Shown here piece after piece: positions 12,941 to 24,990 of a stretch of DNA of 64,000 nt (positions are counted from its first letter, which is position 1; each line of letters begins with the position of its first letter). A model generated the notes under the pieces. It was not told the DNA's origin, did not search any database, and worked only from the letters and a program-made list of their open reading frames with translations. The translations under genes were made by a program, and so were the position numbers. This DNA is from Coccinella septempunctata. Its lineage: Eukaryota > Arthropoda > Insecta > Coleoptera > Coccinellidae. The stretch is taken from positions 18,437,766-18,501,765 of the forward strand of contig NC_058197.1 in the NCBI RefSeq assembly GCF_907165205.1. The letters are read 5' to 3'.

Positions 12941-15535
12941 CGTCGGCTAATCACTTTAACTCGATTTTGTTGCAATTCGACGCCGGTGTTCGGCGATCGT
13001 TCGGAGTAAAAAAAAAAAGAAACGGGTGCTGCGCGCACATAACAGATGACGATCCGGATTCGACAGAGTGGAAACGGAACCCTGCACTTTTTCCAAGTTG
13101 GCAAACGAAGAGTTGGCCTTACTCGAGTTACGGCGTCATCGTTCGGTCAATATATAGTTAGGTGAAACCCGAACTTCGGCCGAGGACGGAAAATTAGGTT
13201 TGGTTAGATGGTGAGTCACGGTTCAGGGTGGGAACTGGGAGATTTTCCACCGAGAAAACCCCGATCCTTATCGTTATCGTGACGAGTTTTCGATTTTTAC
13301 TTCGATTCTTCGCGAACTCTCCTCTACCACTTCCAATATGTCCTGATTGCAACATGTATATCTGGAGATGATCTCCGACCATCTTACCAGCATCCATTTA
13401 ATCTTCTCGCCATCGAATGGTGCAGTTCCAAGACCGTAAAACCACAATCTCGTAACATCCTCGGTTTTTTCCGAATACATTTCTCTGCCTCGATCAATAA
13501 TTGCCCACCTACCAACTACCTGTGTGAGTTCCGAATAAATAATGACGTTTCTCGAGAATTTGCATACGTTTTAAGAGCAACCTGACATTTCGAATATCTC
13601 GTATTCAATAAAATTCAACGTAATTGATTAGGCCATTAACGGGCCAATGCAATCAGAGAGTCCGCGGCCATTTTTCTTTTTCGTTTTACGGAATTGTCGC
13701 TAGATCGGGTATTTGGCGACCAGGTTTTTACGACGTTGGGTCGAAATTATTTCTGTAACGTGCTTATATACGAGGCCCATCAGGATCGAATTAATTTTTA
13801 TACCTCTACTTATTTATATTGGTCGTGCTTAAATTTTCAGTTGATATTTCGGGTTGGTATGAAGGCAGTTCGACCATATAGTCCTTGAGATTTAAGGATG
13901 ATGAAAATTGGTGTGCGTATTGCTTGTATGGGTAAGGAAAAGCAAAGGTCCAAATACTGAGCCATGTGGAACAGCCGCGTTCAGAATTATACTGCCGCAA
14001 CTGAGACCTCTTGGATGCTTCTATTTACTTATATGTAGATTGTCCATCTACATACGTGAACCACACCACGATCTTAAGCCTTCGATGTATCCAAAACAAT
14101 CAGTCCAAAGTTCCTGCGCAAGCGTCCTTTACATGAATGAAGATAAAGCCAGTTGATCAGTGTTTTTGAAGCAACTAAGGCCAGTCAATCGTGAAAGAAT
14201 AGCTCCTTAGGTATCTGACCAATTTCCAGGTTATCCATGACCTTCAAAAAGAATTTTTATTGAGATACAAACCCAACAGTACATGAGCTTCAATTTGGTA
14301 TTCTACCCCAGAAAAATCAGTTCAAATCCCACTGCTGTCACCAGTGTAATAACGCACCCCGTACCCCGTATCTTGAGCTATGGAAGAATAGCTTCCCAGT
14401 GGACAAGAGGTGATCATTTTTGAGATGTTAAAACACAAAAATTGAAAGAAAAATTGTGTGTATTACCCTGTTTGTATAAGGTGCTTGCAAAGGGCATGGC
14501 TGCCGGCTCAATTGTTTGAGAACTACAGCATTGTTTCTCTTCCGGGATGGTCAATAACGTTAGTGTCTGTATGTATGCAATTATAGATCTAGTTACGAAA
14601 GCTTTTAGGGTGGCCTCAGGTAGGGGGTGTAGATTTTGTGACTTAGAGCTCTTCATAAACCAATTTTTCAACTCAGAAATGCGAAATGTCTCAGTACCGA
14701 CACGTCACGACCTCTATCTAACTCCCCCTTATTTGTACGAACACCATCCCGTCTCGAGAATTTTTATCGCCAAAGCAAACATCTACGCCGTCCGGAATCA
14801 TCCCCAAAATCCCCCCCAGACACGAACCAGCCGTCTGAAATATGAAAATTCGCCCGTACGTGAAGTGAAAATCGAATATGTCCGACTGTCTGGATCCCGA
14901 ACGATACCCCCCTCGGATGTCTTCTGCTTCGCGCCCCTCCCCCCACCCCCTCAAACTTGATTACCTCTCATCTAGTACGTCTCCGATTTAAATTCAGGTC
15001 TGGTATCGGCCTCCCCTAACCTGTCAGTTTGTTTTATCGGAAGATCCGGGTTCCGCAGCGAATGGATGAGTTTAGGGGATTCATTTCGGGAGGTTGGTAA
15101 CAATGGCGTGAGGCAAGGGGCTCTCGCGGAAACTGGGAGAGGCCGTTTTGGAGGACGAGCGATGGAGGGAAGGTTATGGGAAATCTGGAAAGTTGTCCCG
15201 AACGTTCTAGTGATTTTTGCCGGATGTAGGTGTTCATAGTGCGTTTTTAGACAAATTGGCGACGTGACCAGGAACGGTTTAATGATTGGAATGCAGGAAA
15301 GGTATAGAGTTGAATTCTCCACGTCTGCCAGTCGCGTACGAAGTATTAGGATATCGTTTAGTGTGTAAAACCTACATGTTTTAATCTAAAAACTGTCCAT
15401 ATATACTTTAAGAGTTACTGGAGACGCCACTTAATTTTGGAGATCCAAAACAGGTCGCCTTATAGAAAATGAACGAATCAATTGCCGAAACAATCGTAGC
15501 TTCGACTCTGTAATCAGGGTGAGGCAGGCCTTGTG
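12941..15535. other. No recognisable gene
   Basis: Non-repetitive as far as can be read. Small overlapping open frames on both strands have no known domain. I found no tRNA or splice-supported exon. Confidence 0.4.
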
Positions 15536-15539
15536 TCAC

Positions 15540-16775
15540 TGAATTCGCAAAAAGTGGCGCCCTAGCAGGGACCGGTTTCCTATGTACACAATATATCGAA
15601 ATTTGGTTATATCTTAACGACAAATGAAACGGTTTTCACGAAAAAAGTACTAGAAACAGCCAAAAACAAGTAATTTGGGATGCACTGCACCCTCTATTCG
15701 AAACAAATTTTTCATAAAAATGATTTTATCTCGGTGGATATGCCAGCAATTACTATCAAAATGAATTACATTTCCTAGCTGAGTATTTTTATAGCTTACT
15801 TTATAAAGTCTTTTCAATTTCCTCTTTCGAAAGCTACGTTAGTCAAAGTGGCGACCATGCAGGGACTGGTTTCCTCTGTACTCAAAATATCAAAATTTGG
15901 TTATATCTTCAAGACCAATGAAGCGGTTTCCACTGATGGACTTTTCACGAAAACAGTACTAGAAACAGTCAAAAACAAGCAAATTGGGATGAACTGCAGC
16001 CTTTATTCGGAATAAATTTTTCATAAAAATGATTTTATCTCGGTGGATATGCCAGCAATTACTATCAAAATGAATTACATTTCCTAGCTGAGTATTTTTA
16101 TAGCTAACCTCATGAAGTCTTTTCAATTTCCTCTTTCGAAAGCTAAGTTAGTCAAAGTGGCGACCAAGCAGGGACTGGTTTCCTATGTACACAAAATATC
16201 AAAATTTGGTTGTATCTTCAAGACCAATGAAGCGGTTTTCACTGATGGACTTTTCACGAAAACAGTACTAGAAACAGTCAAAAACAAGCAATTTGGGATG
16301 GACTGCACCCTCTATCCGGAACAAATTTTTCATAAAAATGATTTTATCTCGGTGGATACGCCAGCAATTACTATCAAAATGAATTACATTTCCTAGCTGA
16401 GTATTTTTATAGCTTACTTAGTCTTTTCAATTTTTTCTTTCGAAAGCTTCGTTAGTAAAATTGGCGACCAAGCAGGGACTGGTTTCCACTGTAAACAAAA
16501 TATAAAAATGTTGTTATATCTTCAAGACCAATGAAGCGGTTTCCACTGATGGACAGTCAAAAACAAGCAATTTGGGATGGACTGCACCCTCTATCCGGAA
16601 CAAATTTTCCATAAAAATGATTTTATCTCGGTGGATATGGCAGCAATTACTATCGAAATGAATAACATTTCCTAGCTGAGTATTTTTATAGCCTACTTCA
16701 TAAAGTCTGTTCAAGTTCCTCTTTCGGGAGCTACGTTAGTCAAATTGGCGACCAAGCAGGGACCGGTTTCCTGAG
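15540..16775. repeat. 309-bp tandem repeat, about 4 units
   Basis: TTTCCTAGCTGAG begins at 15771, 16080, 16389 and 16668 (periods 309, 309, 279). The shorter last unit lacks a segment around the CACGAAAACAG stretch, and the first partial unit is also internally deleted. 309 bp is 103 codons; one unit (16112-16396) keeps a 95-codon frame, but other units carry stops and indels. Confidence 0.93.
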
Positions 16776-19055
16776 AATTATTTGAGCTCGGTCTGGAATG
16801 TTTTGGTTTGTGAAAAATCCTCCAACCCTTGCAGCATCTCGTGCGTAGGTACCGTTTTTAATTCTACCTCGTCGCGAGACCCTCTTTGCGCCAACTATAA
16901 TCGAGTTCGCCGAATCAACCCTCGTTTGGGAATGTTTGAACAGCGCGGGCGGCACCCGGTTAATTCGTTGTTTGATACAAACAAGTGCCCCGGAGTGCCG
17001 GAAGAAGAAGAAGCAGGTGGAGCAAGCCGAAATTTCATCATCAGCGAGCGATTCATCAAGAAATTTCCCTGGCGGCGCGCGCGTAGCGAACAAAGGCGCT
17101 CGCGGAAGGGCCAAAATCAACACAGAAGGCCCGCCGAAATGTACAACCACTAGCGAAATGCAAATCTGTCTGTTTCGCCGTGTTGTAGTTTTTACGGCAA
17201 GCGAAGGGTTGATGATTCGATTATCACGTGACGTGGATTTACGGCGTGCTCGGGGAGAGGGGGTCGCCAGTAATTATCGAGTAATCGATGCGATTACTAG
17301 GGAAAAATTCACGCCGGACAGACACGTGTCGCACGCAGTTATCGCAGTTGTGTCCCGGTTGATTTGTTTCGGTCATCGAGTGTTGGGATGGTCTCGTGGG
17401 TTGGGAGGGGTGTATTCAACACCGTACACCGTCATTCAGCCATATCTTTTCGAAAAAATACATAAATACTCACCCTGTATACCCACATAACAAAACAGAC
17501 TCAACTTTCGTTTCGAAACGCCAACTCTGCCGCGTAATAATAACGGTAATAATAATAACCATTCCAACCCTCATCCAGACCTTAAACTCCACGTCTCTTA
17601 GTCTCCCTCCAAATGGCTCGTACCACTCAGCATCAACGCTAGTCCTACATTAATTTTCATAACACCGCCGGAATGGCAGAGGAAAAAAAACAGTCCTGAT
17701 GGTGTTTCGTTCATTAGCTCTCGCGATCAATCGTTGTAGATCCCCTTTCTCCCTCCCTCTCTCGACACTCTCTCTAATTTACCGCGAAGAAAACACGGTG
17801 AAGGAGCCCATTTGTTTCAATCAGGCACTAAAGAGGACAAATAATATACCCAAGGATCCGAGGTTCTTAAAAATCATAAGGAGAATATCGAAGAATTTGC
17901 GAGTTGTGAGTGTGAACTTCACTAACTCACGCGTTGATGTCACACAGCTGGACGATTGTACTAGATACTGGTCAACTGTGTCGTGAATAACCGTGTTGCC
18001 AGATCTCTTATGGAGGATGACGATTTACTGATACTCCATCGGTCGTTGTAGAGGCCTGGTATATTACTGGTCTTGTGCTAACTCGTTTAGTCAAGTATTT
18101 TTGAATTTACCATTTAAAAGAATTGTTTTGTATGGCTTTTATTCTCGGTGAGGCTAAAGTAATATCGCAAAGAAGTTGGACGATTTATCTTTGTCCCACT
18201 GTTTCAACAGCAATGTTGAGCCTCCCTAGTCTCGATCTAAGGCTTCGCCTGTGACCACGCAGATTGGGCGTGATATTTCATGATTGGAAAAAAATTGCCG
18301 AGCCTGAAAAATTGGGTCTTCTCTATCAGGGATTTCCTCTTTCCTTTTAGTATTTTCGCCCATCAAAATCGACTTCCCCCTCTCCCTTATCAATCGTACT
18401 AAGCCCCGTGGGGCGGGAGCGCTAATCTACCGTGCCAGAAATAGAGCGGAGTAGTCCATTCGTTTCAATCACCATTAACAATGGCGTACGGGGCCTGAAA
18501 GTTGAAATGCCGTCATTAGCCTTATCTTGCCGCGGAATGAAGTGCACGCGTGATCGGGTTGACAATTCGTTTAATATTTCAGGAGTCTTCTTCGGCTTCC
18601 TACGGGCCAGGGGCGGACCGTGTACTCCGACGCCCGCAGCGCCCGTTCACGGTATGATACGCCGAATGATTGCAGTCAGAAGGCCTCACCTTTCCCCTTT
18701 TCCGACGGATCTGACCCCACGCCTCTGACCCCCCCCTGCAACGTATCTCCCGTAGAAGGTCCGGATCTCATTTTCGGCCTGTCGGGTTATGAATTAGCGA
18801 CCATAAATCCTTCGAGGCAACGTGGACGGCGACGAGGTTGAAAAATGGGGGAAAATTAACTTGGAAGAGTCGACCCCTCGGCGAAACTGATAATCCGAGT
18901 GAATTCGTACGGACATCCATCAGGGTGGGGGTTGTCCTCTCTCGGTTGATTAAAAATCGCGCAGGAAGTGATGCAGTGACGGTTCGTTGACTCAAGTCGC
19001 GAAAGTTTTGCGTTGAAAACTTGGCGAATGCATCGGGGAGCCGTTGAGCACGCCT
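16776..19055. other. No recognisable gene, CpG-rich patches
   Basis: GC-rich stretches at about 16800-17400 and 18420-18840 give open frames on several frames at once. None matches a known domain. An ACTCACCCTGTATAC string at about 17468 resembles the end of repeat family D. Confidence 0.4.
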
Positions 19056-19059
19056 GGAG

Positions 19060-20090
19060 TAGTTTACGCCCACCTGTAGATGGGCGTAAACTTATAAATT
19101 TACTAACTGCTTCGATAAAATCTAGACGATACGATAATTTTCATCATTATCGAATTTTCCATTAAGTTTACGCCCATTCGGCTTTTCACATTCACTTGTA
19201 TGAGGGCGTAAAGTATATTAATTTATTAAGTGCCTCGATGCAGACAAGATCATTCGAAGGCATAGAATGTTATCTGGAGTTTACGCCCATGGGGCGTTAT
19301 GTCGGGAAAAAACTGTCAACATCTACTTATATATGGGCGTAAAATATATAAATTCACGAAGTGGTTCGATGCACTAAAGAAGTTGATATCAATGGTTTTT
19401 GTTGTCTCCCAATTGTCTCAAAACAATTGCGCTGTTTACGCCCAGTGATTGACAGACTGAATTTTCAGAGTATGGTTCGAAACTCGAAAAATCGCTCACT
19501 TGTTGTATTTTACATCCATGAGATCTCCGTCCCAGTGTCACTCGACTATAAACTCTTACTTGGGCGTAAAATCTTCGAATATACGGAAAGATACTCGATG
19601 CTGTGGAAGAAAACATCCTAAAGATTCCTATTTTCATCAAATTTTTTTGAGTTTCCAACCCAATCGTCACAAAAATCATTATACGTAGTTTACGCCCGCG
19701 AAAAATCAGACTGAATTGATCGTTGAGTATACTACTAAACTCAAATTGACAAAAACACTTTTGCAGGGTTTATTTTGTTGTTGTTTCGCATGAGACGGGC
19801 GTTATATCAGTGGATCTTTTACGCCCATTGATTAAATGAACCTAACTCTATACTAACCTAACCTTTTTTTTGTGCCCTAGAGGTAAACCTAACCTAACCT
19901 TACCTAACTCCATCACAATTTCTGCCATACTCATGACATAGTTTACGCCCGCAGGTGCAAAGATTAATCAAAGTATCTCATTATATCGTGGGCGTTCAAG
20001 ACCACTCGATCGGAATTCACGCCCGCCTACGTCGTAAAGGAAAGATTAACGTCCAGGTTAGGGTGAGTTAAGAATCGGTTTAACGCCCGG
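19060..20090. repeat. Degenerate array with conserved TTTACGCCC / GGGCGTAAA motifs
   Basis: Exact TTTACGCCC occurs at 19063, 19167, 19280, 19435, 19689, 19818 and 19942. Exact GGGCGTAAA occurs at 19082, 19204, 19335 and 19562. One-mismatch or one-insertion forms occur at 19292, 19798, 19990, 20016 and 20079. The two orientations mostly alternate. Sequence after GGGCGTAAA is loosely repeated (TATAAATT, then AAGTG..TCGATG) with spacing of roughly 105-130 bp, so this is an old tandem array whose 9-mers have changed least. Confidence 0.85.
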
Positions 20091-20655
20091 TAGATTCGGA
20101 AAATATATCGCGCCTAATGTATTCCACAAATAAGCTTCTCCTCCACCCTCCCATCCCTCCCGGACTCCCGACAATATTTCACCCCGGATCCAAATTCGCG
20201 TTACTTCCGCCCAACTTGCCTGCAACAAGGCCGGGTCCGATTCCGGGGTGGCTTTTTATTTTCCCGGGCGTTTTTCCACCCCTCATCCGCTTTTCCCTGG
20301 AAAAGCCGCCCGGCACGATATATAGCTCCTAATTCATAACCTGACAGCACGAAAATGAGATTTGCACGACGAGATAACGTCTCCTAACCGGGACCTTAAT
20401 AACCTTTCATTATTTCGCGAGATAGTTTCTGGGGTGGGCCTGTACGTGTCCCGTTGAAGGGGTGAAAATTATTCCGGGCCGGAAAGTTTGAATTAAGACG
20501 GATTCTGAGTGATGATCTAATCTCGGGGAAGTTTCTCCAGACGTCTTTGGAATATTTCACGCTGGCGGTATGGACTGGATTGTTGGGGGTTGCGTAGGGT
20601 TGACTGTTTTATGACGCCAGGATTGATCGCCCTGCGGTCAGGCCTCGCGTGCTAA
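20091..20655. other. No recognisable gene
   Basis: GC-rich DNA with one 71-codon open frame of low-complexity composition. Nothing recognisable. Confidence 0.4.
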
Positions 20656-20659
20656 CCTT

Positions 20660-20880
20660 TAGGAGATTGCTCGAGGTGCGGAGCTCCCCAGGGTTCTATC
20701 TTTGGACTCCTGCTTTTTGCGTCACTTCGTCTACGACTCGAGATTGAAGTTATCAATCTTAGGTCCCTAGGTTAGCATTTGGTCGTTACATCTGCTTAGA
20801 GAGCGGTGAAGAAGGCATATAACCAGGTATTCGCCAGACAGAACCTAAGAAACACACTTAACGGACAGGTATCGGAGCTC
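20660..20880 (+). mobile_element. Decayed LINE reverse-transcriptase fragment
   Basis: One frame reads CGAPQGSIFGLLLFASL, the GxPQGSxxGPLLF motif of non-LTR reverse transcriptases, followed by stops and, further on, AVKKAYNQVFARQNL. Heavily mutated. Confidence 0.65.
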
Positions 20881-20935
20881 AGCCGGGTTAGGGGATGAAA
20901 CAAGACGGCACAGATTCCCGACAGCTCACCCCTAG

Positions 20936-21200
20936 GTGCGTTCTTCACCCCCTGAGTATCCACGCCAGCGGGGTTCTTCGATAACAGCAGCGGTGAGCGT
21001 CGGACAAACGAGGGCGGAAAGAGGGTTAGCCACTCCAAAGTGCGTTCCGCACCCCCTGAGTATCCACGCTAGCGGGGTGCTTTGGCAGTAGGAGTGGAAC
21101 TTAAACTAGGGAGTAAGGGATGAAGGAAGTTCTTCGCGACTCCAAAGTGCGTTCTGCACCCCCTGAGTATCCACGCCAGCGGAGTGCTACGGCAGTAGGG
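20936..21200. repeat. Three copies of a GCACCCC...GGGGTGC hairpin module
   Basis: Copies of about 60 bp start near 20936, 21034 and 21140. The middle copy has GCACCCC (21049-21055) and GGGGTGC (21074-21080) around CTGAGTATCCACGCTAGC. The other copies differ by single bases in the arms. Spacing is about 105 bp. Confidence 0.8.
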
Positions 21201-22560
21201 AGTAAGGGATGAAGGACTACACGTTTTCAAACCATCAGAAGCAGATATCCACTTGCTTATTCCACAGAAGCTCGCTGTTAAGGGTTATTCCCAGAAAATG
21301 AACTCCAGACTATACTCTCTTGAGTATATCCTTACCTAGAGTGAGGGATTTCAAAGTTTTCCTCTCCTGGTGAATGAGCTACTTTCTTCTTGGTTGGTTT
21401 CAGGATCTGCGATCTGAGTAACGAATTCATTTATCACACGATTTCGACGAAACCCAGCACATCCTTCCCACATTTCGTAACGATGAGTCGAGTATGACTC
21501 TCCTTCGAAATCTGCATTCCCAAATGCCGTTGAATCATGCAAATCTTGTCATTTTGTAAGGGCATCATCGCGATCGAGGATGGATGTCATGTAACGATCG
21601 AATTAAAGATCTTGCTGCGAAACCGTGCGATAGGTATTCATGATACCATGAATAACAATGAGATTGCTCGGCTGTTAGGCCTCCTGCACACGTAACAGTC
21701 TCTGTCGGGAGATTGTCCGACGCTGTTTCGAATAATAGACCTTTGAAATCGAGCCCAGAAACAAGTTTACAGTTTTGAAACCTGCGGATTCTGGTAGACG
21801 GATCGAAAGGCCATAAATCAACCGACTGATCAATTTTTCATGGGGTATTCATCCATCATTAGACGGAGGTACTTAGAGATCGAAAAAGTAATCTAGTTTA
21901 AAAATTTAATGAATGAGTGGGACCTCAAATAAAAGGAGCATTCTTCGGACATCGTTCGATAAAATACCAGGTTGCCACTATAATATTCTGACTAATCAAT
22001 GGGAAGGCAGTTTCCACTCAATCGATGTTCTAACGAGGAGAAAATTCCCAGTCACAAAAAATTGAGTTCCCCACACGTTTCAGTCATGAACTGTTACATA
22101 AGTGAGGTTTTTTTCTAGAGGTTCCATGAGATCGTCGCGTGTGTACACCCCCTTACGTTCAATAATTCATCGCGACACTTTTTTTCCCGTTGAGAACGGC
22201 GCATATCGCGAATTCATGCAAATAGTTGCTCGTTGCCGTGAGTGGATTTGCCCAAGTCGGGTGAGCTAACCTCAAATTGCCCATTTGTATTCCATTGTTT
22301 CTTCATGGCCTGCTTGACAATGGGGAAAAGTGAATCGGCACCGTCTGATATGGAATTCAATTAGGTCTGTTACAGTATTAAGTAATTACTCAATCTGGTG
22401 ATCCGAGACCGGAGGGGGCTTTATTAATTTTGTTTCACGCCATGTTCATCGTGGATTAGCATGGAGGAAACGACGCGATTGAGGTCGGTGTTCGATGGAG
22501 TGTTTACTCCCAGCTGATTACGAGAAATCGCCCAATGTGAGTTGGTTTTTCGATGTTTCT
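21201..22560. other. No recognisable gene
   Basis: No domain, RNA or repeat recognised. Confidence 0.4.
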
Positions 22561-22567
22561 TCTGATA

Positions 22568-23050
22568 GAGGGTTTTTCAGAGAAAGATACAGCTAAAATC
22601 TATTCAGTTTCCCTGGAAGACAATTCTGTTTTCCTACATGGGACCCACTAGCACACTCCCTGAGTTCACGATGTCCTTATCTATGCGGATCAGGAAGATA
22701 TTGGGTTACAGAATGGAGCCTTGGGGTACTCCTCCAGTTGAAACCAACCGAACTGGCACTATCCATGAACTCCAGGGTTTTTCAGAGAAAGGCTAAGCTT
22801 GGTGGTTTTGTAGTTAAGCTAAATCTATTCTGCTCTTCTGTTTCCAATTCTACAATTTCCCTAGAAGACAATTCTGCTTTTCTACATGGAAACCACTAAC
22901 AAACTCTTTGAGTTGAGGATGTCCTTATCTGTATCGATTTCGAAGAGAATGGGTTACAGAACTGAGCCTTGGGGCACTCCAGCATCTTCGTTGAAACCAA
23001 CTGAACTAGCTCCATCCACGACCACATGAATACTTCTGTTGGTCTATATA
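22568..23050 (-). mobile_element. Two tandem copies of a decayed LINE reverse-transcriptase fragment
   Basis: On the minus strand both halves carry the reverse-transcriptase motif: GVPQGSVL then a TAA stop then PILFEI in the right copy, and GVPQGSIL, stop, PNIFLI in the left copy. Similarity extends to KDIVNS/KDILNS. The copies are about 230 bp apart on the plus strand and both also share GGGTTTTTCAGAGAAAG. Confidence 0.7.
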
Positions 23051-24100
23051 TTCTCAGACGATAAGACGATGTCTTGTTCAGAATACCCTGATGCCAGATA
23101 AAGTCGAAGGCTATTCATCCGATCATCGAACACTTCCAAGAGGATCCAGCAAAACCTATGATACAAATACCAGATCCTTCTGAAAATTTTACAGCGTTTT
23201 CACCGAACGGTGTATCAGAGTAGCCAATAACTCAACCTAGTTCCCCTCCCCCATGAGTACGAAACCAGCGACAAGAAAGACGAACCCACCCAGAAGGATC
23301 TTATTCGAGATATAACGTTTCAATTTTTCTCGGATACATTCCTCAGTCGCTGACTGCCTTCGATAAGAAACCCCCATTTCTTACGACGCTTATCGTCCGT
23401 TCTAAGGGACGCAGTCCTGATGAGTATTAATCATCGCGTAAAGGGGACGTCGCGGACTGCGAAAGAGCTCTACGGTACCCGGGACCAACTGCCGGAAAAT
23501 TATACGCGTTTCTCGCTAAAAATGGCCAACTGGATATTCTTGGAGGGGGTTGGGGTAATACGAAGCGGAAAAACGCGAAATTGCAGGTATAAAACAAGGG
23601 AATGGATGGGGTGGAAGGTCTCTCTGAGATGCCTAATCACCTTCGTGCTATCTAAATTGGACGTTCTCGCATATTCCAACGTTTTGCGGCTTGTAATTCG
23701 GGGGTATTATGGTGCTGAAGACGACAAGAGGCGAGATTCATGGGCACGTAGCTGGAGCGTAGCATTGCGTCCGGGATAACTTGGTTTTTCTTCCAGAAAT
23801 TTCCACCAATCGCCTCCTTGAAGGTGTGAAGGTTGAAGACAACCGATCTCTTCTAATATCCAACTAAATTCAATTATAATATGTACAACTGGAGTATAAG
23901 CCTGGAAAGGAACTATCAAGGATGTGACAAAGAGATCCATTCCGATATTCAAGCTGCTATCAAAGCCTACTTCATCGACTAAAAGCTGACTTGGGATGGC
24001 TGAAGGAAAATCAATGAAGAGAACAACAAGGTATCTTTGGTCTGGGTTCTTGATCACTCAAAGAAAACGAGGAAGCCAGTAAAGGAACACAAACGCCACT
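23051..24100. other. No recognisable gene
   Basis: A 119-codon open frame at 23420-23779 has no recognisable domain and no splice or motif support. Nothing else recognised. Confidence 0.35.
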
Positions 24101-24104
24101 TACT

Positions 24105-24545
24105 GACACAGAACCTTTCTGAAATATAGGAAAATGCACCTTCAAGAAAGAGTTTTTGGAGAAGGAAGAAACCAAAAGAGAGACACTGGAGGACTCTTTC
24201 AGAAATAGTTCATTCCAAGTTCCTTCGGTAACTACAAGATCCAAGAAGTGTTTGGATCTCCTCACTGGCCTCCTCACAGGACAATGTCGCCTTAAAAAGC
24301 ATAGGATGATGGTGGGCTTATCAGAAACTGGCGAATGTAGATTCTGTGGGGAATAGGAGGGAACTCCTGTTCGCCAGGTTAAAGAACCCCTCACCATTGC
24401 AAGGAATGTCTCGAAGGAATGAGGCCTTTCACATACTGGAGTTCGTTTGAAACTCTGTAACTGGAGGGCAAGCTGTAGGTGGAGTGATTGTGAGAGTAGC
24501 TCTGTCGGAGGGCACAATAGACCTTAAGGTTGCAGTGGAAGGTGA
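24105..24545 (+). mobile_element. LINE 3' fragment with CRFC motif, family B
   Basis: The frame at 24156-24356 reads LLTGQCRLKKHRMMVGLSET then GECRFCGE and a stop. This is the C-terminal cysteine motif region of insect LINEs of the Jockey/I type. The following sequence (AACTCTGTAACTGGAGG) is found again near 38740, as part of the element's non-coding 3' region. Confidence 0.7.
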
Positions 24546-24714
24546 CCCTCTTACCAAATTGAATCTTCATCTGAACTTTCATTTCCGCCAAATACTCCGT
24601 GAACCTTTGTATAGAGTGGTTAACTTCTTACGACAGAAAATGCCTAATGACATCATCAATAGATTACAGACAATTTGAAAGGTCCAATGTTAGTATCTTG
24701 AGGCACACCCCCGT

Positions 24715-24990
24715 AATTGACGAGGAGGAGACCAGCATCGATGCAATCTCAGGAAGAATCAGCTACACCTCCTTACTGGATTCCTTACAGGACAGTGTAG
24801 CCTCAGGAAGCACCTAATGAGAATGGGTTTAGGAGAAACTGAGGAGATTCTGTGGGGTGAAGGATGAAACACCAGATCACCTGATGACAGAATGACTGGC
24901 CATTGGTAGCCAAACGTAAAGAAGACTTTGGACAAGATAGTTGCAGAAGTGAGGAGCTAACCTTGAAGAGTTCTCAAGAACTCTGTAACT
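24715..24990 (+). mobile_element. Second LINE 3' fragment, family B
   Basis: Reads LHLLTGFLTGQCSLRKHLMR then MGLGETEE before a frameshift; DETPDHLMTE follows in another frame. Homologous to the fragment at 24240-24360 but separately decayed. Confidence 0.65.

Noticed and set aside
14280..14375. tRNA or second SINE (AGTTCAAATCCC followed by ACCA-like text)
   Set aside because: Only a B-box-like string is present; no A box at the right distance and no acceptor or anticodon stems.
16215..16275. Hammerhead ribozyme in the 309-bp satellite (CTGATGG...ACGAAAAC)
   Set aside because: The core needs CTGANGA, the seventh base is wrong, and the bases that should form stem II do not pair. It is also missing from some units.
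16936..17490. 184-codon ORF as a gene
   Set aside because: It lies in a CpG-rich patch where several frames on both strands are open; no domain, and the peptide composition looks random.
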